Assembly: GCA_031771865.1 (NCBI GenBank)
Contig: JASISA010000026.1
Coordinates: forward strand, 992,001 to 1,056,000
Source: Nothophaeocryptopus gaeumannii
Lineage: Eukaryota; Ascomycota; Dothideomycetes; Mycosphaerellales; Mycosphaerellaceae
Length of the DNA: 64,000 nt
Direction of reading: 5' to 3'
Positions 1-12,060 of the stretch are shown in pieces; positions within the stretch are counted from its first letter, which is position 1; each line of letters opens with the position of its first letter. Both the position numbers and the translations under genes were made by a program. The notes beneath the pieces were generated by a model. That model did not search any database and was not told where the DNA came from. It was given only the letters and a program-made list of their open reading frames with translations.

Positions 1-1746
1 GACATCGAAGCGGCGCCAAGGTCACCATCGCTGCCAATACTGTCATCAAAACGATTTGGAGAACCGGATGACGAGGTCAAGAGTGAGACGAGAGGTTTCC
101 GTATGCGAGCACGCAGTTCAAGCCGCAGGCCAAGTGAAGACTTGCAATCTCGCAGACAAGCCAGCCGCAACCGCAAACCAATGGAAGTTGAGGAGGAACT
201 GGGAATGTCGGCCTCTAACATCTCGTCCGCCAGCATCACGCAAGAGGGCTCCTACAATGCGTCCGAGTCATCCGCGTCCGTCGCATCGGAGACCGCTGGA
301 GTTCGTGCTCGACCTCGAACGAAGAAGGAAATCGGTGCAGCAGAGCTTGAAGCACGAAGGCGATCCCTGGCCAGAAGACCATCGGCCCCGGCCATCCCGA
401 TGCCGGGCGAGATGCCTGGAGGCAGACCTGGTATGCCTTTCCGCTCCCACACCGACCTGGGAGACAGCCCGACATCGTTCACGCCTCCAATGTTGAGAAG
501 TCATACTGTTGACCCCGAAGCAATGATGCGATACAACAACCAAAGCCAGAGCAAGATTACCGGCACTTCGACCCCGTCTGCTCCAATAGGTCTGCCGGCA
601 ACACCAAGGGCGATGAGACATCCACGCTACATGAGCACCGATCCCAATGAGCGCGACGCAGAGCCGCCAGTGCCTAAGATTCCTGGACAATACAGTGAGC
701 TCTCTTCTGTTGGAAGCAGTCTCAGCCAGGTGACCGGCTCTCAACTCAGCCAGATGTCGTCAGACCAGCAAGGCTCGATGCTGTCCTCAGAGCACCCTTC
801 CACTTTGTCTGAGAACAGTGACTCCATCGGACCACTGCTGCCCGCTACGGTCTTTGGGCAGAAGCCTCAAGGTCTGCCATCGCGCTCGGCTTCAGCTCCA
901 CCCGAGAAGCAACAAGGCGTCCACCCTTTGTACAAGGCTGGTCTACCTTCCTCGACTCGTCGCATGTCTGGAGGCCGCGGTCACGTCCGCAAGATCTCCC
1001 CGCCAGACGTCTCCTACACCCAAGAACCTGCCAGCATCGATGCTGCTCTCCATGATGAGAACCAGGTCATCATCATTCCAGAAGAGGATATTGCGCCGCC
1101 GCCGATGCTTCCTCAGCTGCAACATCTTGCCGGCCCACCTCCACCTCCACCACCGCCTACGATGTTCCAACCAGCTCCGACAGGCTCGGGCATCATTGAC
1201 ATCGCCATTGATGACAACGCGCCCTCGAATGCTATCGATCCTCAAGGCCCAACTCTGCCCATGGCCATGGAGCGTGCTGCAACAGCGTCGCCTTCGATGC
1301 ATCGCAAGAACCAGCCAAGCGGCTCATCCTCTGGCTTTTTCCGCGGCTTCGGCGACCGTATGCGCAGCAGCTCCAAGTCCCGCGCCAAGTCTCCACCTAT
1401 AGGCCAGCCAGCACCCTACGAGACCATTCTGCCACCAGTCCCAGCTAATGGCTTCCCAGGCCACGTCCGCCGCGAGAGCCTCTCTCAGCAACGCGCAAAG
1501 AGCCCTTACGAACAGGCCATGGCCGCGCAGAGTCAAGACCAGATTCCCATCCCGCCGCCACCTCCGCCAGCTCCGATGAACCCAGGTGATGCTGCAAGAC
1601 TCAACGAGACGACTATCCCGCCTTTCACGCTGCCGAGCAGAAGCCAGAGCTCGACGGGATACAGGCATCCTAAGGAGATCAGGGCGAATATGCCTCCGGA
1701 GACGCTGCAGCAGGGCGTCTATCAGGGAAGCTCTGGAATGATCTGA
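1..1746 (+). CDS. C-terminal part of a large disordered Ser/Pro-rich protein (5' partial)
   Basis: The reading frame is open from the first base of the window to the stop at 1744-1746, so the gene almost certainly begins to the left; the ATG at 103 is probably internal. I do not recognise the protein. The visible part is about 580 residues of low-complexity sequence rich in Ser, Pro, Arg and Gln, with no globular domain I can name. Two poly-proline runs, near 1132-1164 and 1549-1575, could bind SH3 domains or profilin. Several basic Arg-x-x-Ser sites look like kinase targets. A basic Arg/Ser/Lys stretch follows a Phe-Phe-Arg-Gly-Phe motif near 1340-1395. This would fit the tail of a signalling or cytoskeletal scaffold, but that is only inference. 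Confidence 0.75.
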   Translation, partial: DIEAAPRSPSLPILSSKRFGEPDDEVKSETRGFRMRARSSSRRPSEDLQSRRQASRNRKPMEVEEELGMSASNISSASITQEGSYNASESSASVASETAGVRARPRTKKEIGAAELEARRRSLARRPSAPAIPMPGEMPGGRPGMPFRSHTDLGDSPTSFTPPMLRSHTVDPEAMMRYNNQSQSKITGTSTPSAPIGLPATPRAMRHPRYMSTDPNERDAEPPVPKIPGQYSELSSVGSSLSQVTGSQLSQMSSDQQGSMLSSEHPSTLSENSDSIGPLLPATVFGQKPQGLPSRSASAPPEKQQGVHPLYKAGLPSSTRRMSGGRGHVRKISPPDVSYTQEPASIDAALHDENQVIIIPEEDIAPPPMLPQLQHLAGPPPPPPPPTMFQPAPTGSGIIDIAIDDNAPSNAIDPQGPTLPMAMERAATASPSMHRKNQPSGSSSGFFRGFGDRMRSSSKSRAKSPPIGQPAPYETILPPVPANGFPGHVRRESLSQQRAKSPYEQAMAAQSQDQIPIPPPPPPAPMNPGDAARLNETTIPPFTLPSRSQSSTGYRHPKEIRANMPPETLQQGVYQGSSGMI

Positions 1747-3687
1747 TGGTCATGAAATCAGCGTCGGCATCTTACCCATGGCATCTATTCCTTCAACATA
1801 CTTCACCCCGACACGCGATACAAAAAATATCTTAATACCTTATACCCTTACGACTTCTCATGACAGGAAGCAAAGATTCGAACATCACAACCAGAGCATA
1901 TTGTAACTAAACGTGCATTTTTTTCTTTCTGAGCATTCATTCCCAGCTGCACCAGCGATGGCGTTTAGTAGCATTAGCGATTGTATTTTGCGCTTTCTGA
2001 TTCTACTTCTCTGCGACTGCTACATTGTTTGACTTCTGTTTCGCATCCTTCATTGTACAGCAACACTTGGATGACAACATTACTACTGCAGAGAGCAAGC
2101 ATTTTGTATATTCGATTGATCGACAACATGGATGGGACAAGGAACAAATCTTGAAAGAGCTTTCGGTATTGCCTCACGGCACGAAAACGGGTGGGCGGAC
2201 TTGGGATGACACGTCACGGCCGATGGAGCAGGAGATTTGAGACAACAGCGACTTTTTGTTGATATTGTAGATATTTTAGATTCTGTATTGAATGGATGGG
2301 AGTTGTTGAAACATGCTTTCCCATTTTCTAAAGGCGAATTGGCTTTCTTTGTCGGCAATGCACTTGATGATGTGCTAGATCGCTCGTAATAGGGTCGTAT
2401 CAGCGGTGTCACCAGACGTCTCATGCTCTAGGCGAGGTTGGGATCTCGGACGAGAAGACAGCGAAGCATTCATATCGATAGGAGGGGGGGCGAGTTGTGA
2501 TGGCCAGACCTCCTCCATATGAAGCTTCATCAAAAGTTCTGAGCTGTCAAAGCGGAGGCACTTACCTATTCTCGTACGTACGTGACAGAGCACTAGGAAT
2601 CAGTTGGGTCTCAATGCCTCTCATCAACTCGCCAGTTCTCGTTGACTGTTCGTAATGTGACGAAGCAGCTTTCGCTGCCGTAGCGTGCAACTCGCGAAAA
2701 GAAGAGCACCGAGCTTCTCGAAGCTCACTCGGCACCGTCGTGTCTGTGCCTATTCTTGTATCACAGCAGCAGCATCGTAGCAAGCAGGCAAGCAAGTTTT
2801 GCTGTACTGTTCCTGCATTGTGGACCCGATCGAGTCAGTGTTCGGTTCGGACGGTGTTGCAGCTTCGGGACTGTAGACGGCGCTTGATGGCCTGCAGTCG
2901 CATAGCATGTCCAGCTAGAGAAAAAGTTCTGGGTTCTGGCAAAGGACGATTCGGCATTCCGAGGTCTTCAATGAGTAGCACGTGGGTGGGGACCAATTAG
3001 CCTGAAACGCAAGCCTCGGAAAGGCAAGCGAGTGAGCGATCCAACCAGATATTCATGAGGCTGAAAAATATGTATTGTCCTCATGCGTCGCCGATTCGGG
3101 GTCCAGCTGGATGGATAGGCGTGGTAGGTAATACCGAATACGCCGTGTGAAAGTGTGAGAGGCTGAAGGATGGCAGGCTCCCCAGTTGGAGAAGGAGATG
3201 TGGAGACGATACGGAGTGTTTTCTGTGTTGTGTGTCTCGATTTGGGGGCCATGTTCATGCTCGTCCCTCGCTCGCGTGTTACTGTGTGAACTACTGTATG
3301 CTGTGGTGCAGGAAGAGGTTCCGGATCATGGGCCGGCAAGTGGGGAGCAGTAGCGTGCAGATGTCGTGTTGGCAGAGGGAGTGCTAGGTAAACATGTGAT
3401 AACAAGAGGACCGGCGATATCCTGCGCTGTTATGAGATGTCATCTCAGGGGAAACAATCCATGTGTAGAACTTGTAGATGAATAGGACGATGGAGGCGTT
3501 GGAGAGTGAGACGGTTGGAAAGCGTGAAGAGTCAAGTGAATGTTGTTGCCATTCGACTTCCGGCCCGCATCTCGACGCCGTTGAAGAGCGGAACGCTCGG
3601 GCCCCATCGTCACTGCGTCTCGAAGCTGCACTTTCTTGAAGTTCGCGATAGACTCATGTAAACATCACGGCCAATGCATGACTGAGA
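1747..3687. other. intergenic, no gene supported
   Basis: About 1.9 kb between the Ser/Pro-rich gene and UPF3. Only short open frames without family resemblance occur on either strand. It presumably holds the 3' UTR of the first gene and the promoter of UPF3. Confidence 0.5.
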
Positions 3688-5340
3688 ATGCCGCCCAAAG
3701 TGTTGGCAAAGAGCAACGAAGGCGGTGCCAAAGGCGTATTGCCCATCAACGCCGCAGCACGCGCAGGCGCAACCGCTGCGAAAGGCCCCGCGCCGAAACT
3801 GAAGCTCGAGATCCGACGACTACCACCAGGACTCACTTTGAGCGAGTTTGAAGGGATTCTAGGAGAAGAGTGGAAGTTGGGTAATGGAAAGGTGGATTGG
3901 AGAGAATATCGCCAGGGCAAGGTGAAGCAGTCCCTTGGCAAAGTGCCGGAGTCGAGCAGATGCTATATCCATGTCATCACCGAGCCTTTGGTCAAGGAGC
4001 TGGAGGCTCGCTTCCTCGCCGTGACGTTCCAGGATAAGGCCGGAACTTATCGTCTTCCTGAGATCAAGAACGCTCCTCCGCCAGAGATCATCTTCGCGCC
4101 CAGCCAGCGAGTGCCGGTCTCTTCCAAGCAGCGCGCCGACAATCGCCAGGGCACTATCGATCAGGACCCAGAGTTTCAGGCATTCCTTGAGAGCGAGACT
4201 CAGCCGACTACGAAGCCCGCAGCTCTAGACACGATTGGTGTGGAGAAGGAGAAGGAGGCTAAGCCTGAGGTTAAGAGCACGCCCTTGATCGAGGCTCTTA
4301 GGGAGAAGAAAGCGAACAAGGCGAAGGCAGCAGAAACCAAGGCTGAGAAGAAGGATGCTAAGGGACATTCAAGATCGGAGAGCAAGGATAACGCCGTGCC
4401 AGAGAAGCCTGCGAAGGAGAGCAAAGCTGCGCAGCAGCAGAAGGTTGAGCAGGCCTCCAAGGAGGCTGTAAAGGCGCTCAACAAGCAGGTCGCCAACAAG
4501 CAGCAGCAGGCTCAACAGCGGCCTAACTCGCCGCAACAACCTCAGACTAAGAACGCTGCCCCAGCGAAGGGCAGAAAGGGTGCATCAACAGCGCAGGCAA
4601 CGCAGAGCCCGAAGCCAAGCCCCAAACCACAAAATGCGACTCCCACGCAGGCTGCAGCGGACAAGGCAGCTGCTAACGGTGCATCACAATCTCCAGCCCC
4701 ACGAGCTCCTCGACGAAACAATAATGCTGAAGGCATCAAGAAGATGCTCCAGAAAGATCTGGGTATACGACCGAAGGCCGCAGCACCTAAGGCCGAGACC
4801 CCGCCGGCATCTGCAGAGTCTTCCGCTGCTACACCTCCATCTGGTCATGCTAAGGATCAAAGACCTTCTACGCCACAGGCGCCAGCCAACTCGACGCCCC
4901 CAACGGGACCAAGAGCACAGAATCAACCAAAGCAGCAGAGTACAGCTGGCAATACTGCGTCATCAAACAAGGCTTACCTCAAGCACGCTAATCCGAGCCA
5001 AGGCATGACCGAAATCTTGATTCAGCAAGCACTCTCGCAATATGGCGACATTACCAATGTGACGATAGATCCGCGCAAGGGCACCGCCATTGCACTTTTC
5101 AAGGACCAGGAGAGCTTGAAGAAAGCAATGACGGCAAAGCACGTTCCCGTGGCTAACGGGAAAGTAGAAGTGCTGGAGTGGAAGGACCGCAATGCTGGAG
5201 GTGGAGGCGGCGGAGGTGGACGAGGTGGTTTCAGAGGACGTTGCGGTGGAGGCGGCCGTGGGGGTAGAGGTGGTGTTGCTCAACAGGCCGCTGCTGCTGC
5301 GCCTACGGCACCCAAGGCCGATGGCGGTGGTGCTTCCTGA
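3688..5340 (+). CDS. UPF3: UPF3 / Smg4 nonsense-mediated mRNA decay factor with C-terminal RRM-like and RGG regions
   Basis: A single-exon gene of 550 residues. Residues about 37-170 match the Smg4/UPF3 domain: a KLEIRRLPPGLT start typical of its RNA-recognition-like fold, then an acidic-aromatic stretch and a DQDPEFQAFLE end. UPF3 links exon-junction or terminating ribosome complexes to UPF2 and UPF1 and triggers decay of messages with premature stops; it shuttles between nucleus and cytoplasm. Residues about 171-425 are disordered and rich in Lys, Ala, Gln and Pro. Residues about 429-500 read as an RRM-like fold (a beta strand with GTAIALF, then helix and VEVLEW). From about residue 504 a Gly/Arg run resembles an RGG box, a common RNA-binding tail. 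The start ATG opens the conserved frame. Assignment from the N-terminal domain is firm; the role of the C-terminal RRM/RGG part is inferred. Confidence 0.88.
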   Translation: MPPKVLAKSNEGGAKGVLPINAAARAGATAAKGPAPKLKLEIRRLPPGLTLSEFEGILGEEWKLGNGKVDWREYRQGKVKQSLGKVPESSRCYIHVITEPLVKELEARFLAVTFQDKAGTYRLPEIKNAPPPEIIFAPSQRVPVSSKQRADNRQGTIDQDPEFQAFLESETQPTTKPAALDTIGVEKEKEAKPEVKSTPLIEALREKKANKAKAAETKAEKKDAKGHSRSESKDNAVPEKPAKESKAAQQQKVEQASKEAVKALNKQVANKQQQAQQRPNSPQQPQTKNAAPAKGRKGASTAQATQSPKPSPKPQNATPTQAAADKAAANGASQSPAPRAPRRNNNAEGIKKMLQKDLGIRPKAAAPKAETPPASAESSAATPPSGHAKDQRPSTPQAPANSTPPTGPRAQNQPKQQSTAGNTASSNKAYLKHANPSQGMTEILIQQALSQYGDITNVTIDPRKGTAIALFKDQESLKKAMTAKHVPVANGKVEVLEWKDRNAGGGGGGGGRGGFRGRCGGGGRGGRGGVAQQAAAAAPTAPKADGGGAS

Positions 5341-6481
5341 ACTCGATGACTGGATTACGACAATCTTTCAGAGATTCCTTAGACGAATACGAAATCACGA
5401 CTGGACGAACAGCGACCGCATTGGAGATCTGTAGTCTTGTAAGCTACAGACCTTACGTGGAGAGCTATGGCTGTATGACAGTCGTTTAAACATACACTTG
5501 AATGACTGGAATTGCCAATTGGCTCAATTCTAGGGAGTAGAGCAATCGTACGGCAGTTTCGTATGCGCGTCCGGCTAGAACATGTGCATTTGCACTGCCT
5601 GCAATCACAAGTGCCCAAGACACGCTCGAGCCGCAATTCCACTTCTGCAGACTGTTTGCTCTGTCACATGATAGACTGCACGGCACATGTCATCGGCCAC
5701 AGCATATGCTTTGCTATGCTCTTTGTGCATTGATGGAAGTCATTCTCTTGTCCGCATCTGACTTCCAACAACATCAATCTCCTCCGGATAGCCACGGCCG
5801 CTGAAGATCTCTCGACAATGGTCACCTTTCTCAGAGGTTTCCCAAGGGAGAGCAGAAAGCTTGAAGCACGAGTACTAGCGAGGAGCATGCAAGCATGTAA
5901 TTCATGTATCTTGCCAAGCAACATCACGCGTCCTTGTCGCGTTCACTCCTTCCCCATCCGTGCGTTTGCGCCTTCCCCGCAGATGTGGAGCCGTCAGCCG
6001 AACCATCCCACCCCGCATACCCCAAACCTGAGGCTCTCTCTTCTCCCCCTCCCGCCGTGTACTGTATCTCCTCTTCTTGGCCGGCGCCAAAGTACAAAGT
6101 ACATCCCTACAAAAGAGATCGTCTGACTGACTGTCGTGATGCCGACACAGCCTGCTGAACCCCGCGCGACTCGTGGGCGACAACCCGGCTGTTCCACTCC
6201 CAGAACTGTCTGCACAGCCTCAGCCTGCCTGTCTGCGAGGTACGACGTGACAAGTGACTACTCTACATGCTCTCCTAGGATTCTAACTTGCCTATCGATC
6301 TGACATTTGACACTGATGTGAGAGGAGGGCATGAGATGTGTATGTGTTGACGAAAAGCTTTGCACGGGAAATCGTATGACATATCGTACGACTTGAGAAG
6401 CAATTAACCTGTCTAGTGTACGAGGAGAAGCAGGGCCGGGCAGAGGCTTCTTCTTTTGATGATAAAGACGCGACTGCCACC
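5341..6481. other. intergenic; putative promoter and 5' UTR of the transhydrogenase gene
   Basis: About 1.1 kb without a convincing gene. The segment 5930-6080 on the + strand is rich in pyrimidine tracts (runs of C and T), common in fungal promoters and 5' leaders. No specific regulatory site can be named. Confidence 0.4.
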
Positions 6482-9400
6482 ATGTGGCCTGCATGTCGGC
6501 CACTGAGGCCGCACAACGCGTCTCTATCCTTCCAGAAGTCGGCACGTCTGAGGATCGTGTCGGCGCTCACCCAGACCAGACTTCTATACCAGACGCCATG
6601 GCGACGACAAGGAGCCGCGTCGGCAGCAAAACAACCGGAGCCAGAGACCGAAGCGAGTTCGGAGCCGGTCAAGGCCATTCCATATAGCGACTTGGTCATC
6701 GGCGTGCCTCTGGAAGTCCGCTCCGGCGAGAGAAGAGTGGCAATCACACCTCAAAATGCGAAACTCCTTCTCAAGAAGGGCTTCAAAGAAGTCCTCATCG
6801 AACACGGAGCCGGCTTCCAAGCCCAATTCCCCGCCCATGACTACGAAGAAGCCGGAGCCACCCTCGTCAATGCCTCCAGAGTCTGGTATGACAGCGACAT
6901 TGTCCTAAAGGTCCGACCACCAAGGCTTCGAAGCACCATGATGTCTCCCAACAACTTCTTGCAAGGATTCAAAGCTGGAGGTGTGGTTATAAGTATTCTG
7001 CAGCCGAATTCGGATCGGTACAAGAAGGTCATTGATGCGATGGTGCAGAAGAAGGTGACTAGCTTTGCGATGGATATGATTCCGAGGATTACGAGGGCGC
7101 AGAGCTTTGATGTGCTGAGCAGCATGGCGAACATTGCTGGGTATAAGGCTGTTCTGGAAGCGAGTAACCATTTTGGGAGATATCTGACTGGCCAGACGAC
7201 TGCAGCTGGGAAGGTGCCGCCTTGCAAGGTTCTGGTTATTGGTGCTGGTGTTGCTGGGCTCAGTGCTATTGCCACGGCTAGGCGAATGGGCGCTATTGTG
7301 AGAGGATTTGATACGAGATCTGCTGCGCGTGAGCAGGTGCAGTCCCTTGGCGCTGAGTTCATCGAGGTCGATATGAAAGAGGACGGCTCAGGAGGTGGCG
7401 GCTATGCCAAGGAGATGTCCAAGGAGTTCCTAAGAAAAGAGATGGAACTCTTCATGGCTCAGGCTAAGGAAGTCGACATCATTATCACCACTGCCCTCAT
7501 TCCCGGGAAGCGAGCGCCAATCTTGATCAAAGAGGAGATGGTCTCCGCCATGAAGCCTGGTTCCGTGATCGTGGATCTTGCTGCTGAGAATGGAGGCAAC
7601 TGTGAAGTGACTGTGCCTGGCGAGTTGACGACACACCAGGGAGTGACGGTGATCGGGTACACGGACCTGCCTTCTCGATTACCTACTCAAGCGTCGACAT
7701 TGTATTCAAACAACATAACGAAGTTCTTGTTGTCGATGTCACCGAAGGAGGGCCACTTTGGCATCGATTTGAATGATGAGGTTGTGAGGAGATCGATTGT
7801 CACTTACAATGGCGAATTGCTACCGCCTTTGCCTCCGGTTGCGCCACCCGCGCCAGCAGCGGCAGCGAAGGAGGAGAAGAAAGAGGAAGAAGTGGTGGCC
7901 TTGACTCCTTGGCAGAAGGCCGTCCGAGAGGTAACTGTCGTGACCGGCAGTATGGGCACGGCACTCGCATTGGGCAAGCTCACCGGCCCGATCTTCATGA
8001 GCAACTTATTCACCTTCAGCTTGGCTGGCCTGATCGGGTATAGGGTGGTGTGGGGTGTCGCTCCAGCGCTGCACTCCCCTTTAATGTCAGTAACGAACGC
8101 GATCTCCGGCATGGTGGGAATTGGGGGCTTTTTCATCATGGGAGGTGGCTACCTGCCTCAGACGATACCTCAATTACTCGGAGCTGCCTCAGTCTTGCTG
8201 GCTTTCGTAAATGTCTCTGGTGGATTTGTGATCACGAAGCGTATGCTGGACATGTTCAGACGGCCGACTGATCCGCCAGAGTACCCTTGGCTCTATGCGA
8301 TTCCGGGAGTTCTATTCGGAGGCGGCTTCTTGGCTGCGACCACTACTGGTATGGCTGGCCTTGTGCAGGCGGGATACCTGGTGAGCAGCATTCTGTGTAT
8401 TGGGTCCTTGACGGGATTGGCTTCGCAAGCTACGGCGAGAACTGGCAACTTGCTTGGGATCTTAGGTGTTGGCTCTGGTGTATTGGCATCTCTGGCTGCT
8501 GTTGGTCTTCCTATGGATACGCTGGCGCAGCTCCTGGGTGTTGCTGGTATTGGCAGCCTTGTTGGTGCACTGATCGGACGCCGGATTAGCCCCACAGGAC
8601 TCCCTCAGACCGTGGCTGCTTTACACTCTGTGGTCGGTCTGGCCGCTGTCCTGACGAGCATTGGCTCCGTGATGGCCGCGCTATCTCACGCTGATATGCT
8701 GCACATGGTGACGGGCTACCTCGGCGTCCTGATTGGAGGTGTGACTTTCACTGGATCCATTGTTGCGTTCATGAAGCTGGCTGGGAAGATGTCGTCTCGG
8801 CCGACGATTCTACCAGGCCGCCATCTCATCAATGGTGGCTTGTTGACTGCTAATGTCGCGACAATGGGTGCTTTCTTGACAATGGCTCCTGGCGCGCCGG
8901 CCATCGCCGCAACATGTCTTGCAGCGAATACTGCTTTTAGCTTCGCGAAGGGCTTCACGACGACAGCCGCGATCGGAGGTGCCGATATGCCAGTCGTCAT
9001 CACCGTGCTGAATGCCTACTCCGGCTTTGCGCTGGTAGCAGAAGGATTCATGTTGAACTCGCCAATCCTGACGACTGTTGGCTCCCTGATTGGCGTTTCC
9101 GGCTCGATCCTCTCATACATCATGTGCGTCGCCATGAACCGCAGCTTAACGAACGTCCTGTTCGGCGGCATCGCAGCCCCAGCAAAGACAGACCAAAAGA
9201 TCGAAGGCGAGATTACCAAGACAACCGTCGAGGAGACCGTCCAGACGATGAAAGATGCCCAGAAAGCCGTCATCGTCGTCGGTTACGGAATGGCCGTCGC
9301 GAAGGCACAGTACCCAATCGCCGATATCGTCAATATGCTCCGAGATATGGGCGTTGAAGTCAAATTCGCCATTCATCCTGTGGCAGGTCGTATGCCAGGG

Positions 9401-9813
9401 CAGTGCAACGTCTTGCTTGCCGAAGCTTCAGTTCCGTATGACATTGTCCTAGAAATGGACGAAGTCAACGAAGAAGGATTCGATGATGTTGATTTGACAC
9501 TTGTCATTGGTGCCAATGATACTGTGAACCCAATCGCATTACAAAAGGACAGGTAGGGTCGACATCTGATTTGGATACGCTCCTTTGTTGAGGCCCTGTT
9601 TGCTGACTGTTTTATAGCCCGATCGCCGGTATGCCCATCATCGACGCCTACAAATCGAAACAAGTCATCGTCATGAAGAGAGGTATGGGAAGTGGATATG
9701 CGGATATTCCGAATCCGATGTTCTTTGCGCCGAATACGAAGATGCTGTTTGGGGACGCGAAAGCGACTTGTGATGCTGTTAAGGCGGCGTTGGATGCTGC
9801 GAAGGGGAGTTAG
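6482..9813 (+). CDS. NNT: NAD(P) transhydrogenase, mitochondrial, proton-translocating (single-chain PntA-PntB type)
   Basis: Catalyses hydride transfer between NADH and NADP+ driven by the proton gradient across the inner mitochondrial membrane, feeding NADPH to glutathione and thioredoxin systems. Model: exons 6482-9552 and 9618-9813 (1088 residues). The 65-bp intron has GT at 9553, AG at 9617 and a GCTGAC branch site; splicing restores the conserved C-terminus after LQKD with SPIAGMP. The ATG at 6482 sits in a strong GCCACCATG context and opens an Arg-rich, acid-poor leader expected of a matrix presequence; the frame is open upstream but lacks an ATG. Domain I (NAD-binding, alanine dehydrogenase-like) starts near residue 69, with the nucleotide motif VIGAGVAGLSAIATA near 249. 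About a dozen hydrophobic segments lie between residues 480 and 880. Domain III (NADP-binding) has GYGMAVAKAQ near 930 and HPVAGRMPGQ near 964. Length agrees with animal and fungal one-chain enzymes. Confidence 0.95.
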
Positions 9814-10534
9814 ATGTGCGGAAGAAGAGGTTTAGAAGGAAGAGAAAGATAGCGGTGTGCAACGAGAGGGAATAGGACTTCTGATAACAGACTTTCGGTT
9901 GAGGCCGGCGTTTTGGTCCGAGTCACGTGGCTTTCACATGCTGGCCCCGTGCTGGGAGGTCATGGGTAACAGCATTTCAAAATCTGTGGATCTCGAAATG
10001 GAGATCCGGTTGGTGTATTGAAGCATCGAAGCGCATCGATCTAAATGGACGTAGGGCGCTTTGTTGAGTAGCAGTCTATTTTCAATGTCTTGGCTCTCAA
10101 AGTACATATTTGCTTACTTTGACAGCAGGTTCTTTTGAAATGTACTTACACCTGGGGTTTTGCCGTAAATCGGCCATAGAACTTCAACGGACTGCATGTG
10201 CTACGGAGCAGCCACCGGCACATTGGCCTGCATGTGGAAGTGAAGATGCACGGACTCACGCTAGCGGGCCGCAGCAGATGCCGTCACGGCTTCTATTCTA
10301 TAAATGAGCGCACTGTAACACACATTGACTTGCAAGCATTATCAAGCCCCACGACTCGAGCAATACGCATCGCGGTACACACTTCAGCACCTACTACTGA
10401 ACCTACCTCAACTTACAAATCACCATACACTTCCTCTTCTTACACAACTCGAATTGACCACCGACTCGAAAGACTTCCATCGCGGTATCTTGAGCGCCGC
10501 CTGGAATACTACCCTCTACAGCTCCGCCGACGAG
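9814..10534. other. intergenic, no gene supported
   Basis: About 700 bp between the transhydrogenase stop and the F-box pseudogene. Open frames here overlap each other in several registers and show no family resemblance. Confidence 0.4.
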
Positions 10535-12060
10535 ATGGAGTCTGCACAGCTCGCTGTGGTGCCGTCATGCAATAAAGCAGACTCGAGTCCTACACGTACA
10601 CCTAAGCCAGACAAAGCCACAATTGCATCGCTTACCCCTGAGATGCTCGATAACATAGCCGGCGTGGTGGATATCGACGAAGGGTTTAAAGGCAAGACCC
10701 GTGCTAAGACGCTGGCCGCCATGAGACTTGTCTCCAAGAAGATGCACAAGTCGGCTACACCATTCGTCTTTGACTTCTTCGATGGGGACAATCATCCCAC
10801 TGCTGCCAAAGACTTCGTGTACGCTCTGTGTCGAAATCCTTCTCTTGCGGATCACGTCCAGAAAGGTGTCCTGGAGAGCGCCCCAGCGGGCTGCTACGGT
10901 GGCTCAACGATGCGAAACTCGCCCATGCTTCCGAACATGGAGTCCACGCTTCGAAAAGCAGGTGCTGTGCGACTACGTAGTCATCAAACTATTTCGTGCC
11001 ATCAGATGCGACTGTCCAGTCGCTCACATGCTGCTGACATTTCGCAATGGCTACGAATGTCCGCGAAGTCGTCATACCATGTGGAGGCAGAGATGGTGGC
11101 AGTCTCGGGTGCTGCAGCTTACACACTCTGTATGAGAGGAGCGTCCAACATATCTTGTCACCCAAACGGCTGAGCAAGTTGAGCAAAGGCGCATATAGCA
11201 AGCTTACGAAGGTGTCTCTGCAACCTCGGAAATCCGGCCAGCTGCCTGGACTCTGAACGCTTGCAGCAGCATATCTTCACAATGAGTCCTACAGGTGCTC
11301 GTACAAGTATTTTCCCTGGAGTCCCCCTCAACTGGGCGTGTCTAACATTACCGAGCTCACCCTTACTCGCTGCTGTTTGAGCACTGACTACCTGGTGAGC
11401 CTGCTGAAGGCACCGATGGCCTTGAAGAAGCTCGCTATCCAGTGCTTTGGGGGAACGGGGGCGGGATCGGCGAAATGTCAAAGTCTCAGAGAGCCAAACC
11501 AGGACGATCAACCTGGCTCAGTTGAGGGCGGCTTTGAGGCTCGAGCCACTGGCCATGTTCACCGACTTTCGCACGCTGGTCATCGATGACGAAGTCCTCT
11601 TCAACGGCGCCGATGATGAGTGGGGGGTCACTCAACATGGACGATCAGCTACCACCGAGCCTCACCAGTTTGACCATCCTTTCTGACGAGAACATCACAC
11701 GGCTGAGGGGCCACGTCGCCTTCCTGGGTCAGTACAGCAACAAGTCCTACTCCCTTCAAATGGCATATCCGAACGACTTCGACGATGACGACGCCGAAGT
11801 CATCGACTGGGAGAGTATCATCGAAGTTTGTCGCTGTCCGATGGCCCAAGACGATCGTCCCTCAAATTCCAAAATGGCCTTCTTGGTTCTCATGGTCGTC
11901 AGCACGGAGAGTGCCAACATGTGTTCAGCTGCAGATCGGACAATGTGCCAGATGCTCTGAAGCAGTTGGCTGGACTTGTTGCGGCAGAGGACATCCCATT
12001 CCTGTTCAAGATGCAGTGTGTTGAGAGGGAGATCCAGGGGGGGAGGGGGGGGCCAGGCTT
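10535..12060 (+). pseudogene. decayed F-box/LRR-like gene (array unit 1)
   Basis: The ATG at 10535 opens a frame with an F-box-like start (SLTPEMLDNIAGVV near residue 30, then MRLVSKKMHKSATPFVF), typical of fungal F-box substrate receptors of SCF ubiquitin ligases. After about 120 residues the recognisable sequence jumps between frames: frame 1 around 10890-11256 with at least two in-frame stops, frame 1 again near 11338-11450, frame 2 near 11500-11620, frame 0 near 11620-11820 and frame 2 near 11900-12050. One jump sits at a run of six G near 11622. No intron set with proper ends explains this many changes. The last stretch (FSCRSDNVPDALKQLAGL, then FLFKMQCVEREIQ) is plainly homologous to the ends of units 2 and 3 downstream. 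I call it a pseudogene; sequencing errors could explain some but hardly all shifts. Confidence 0.7.

Noticed and set aside
6416..6481. Upstream extension of the transhydrogenase frame
   Set aside because: The frame opens on GTG and carries acidic residues unsuited to a mitochondrial presequence; the ATG at 6482 has an excellent context and starts a proper leader.
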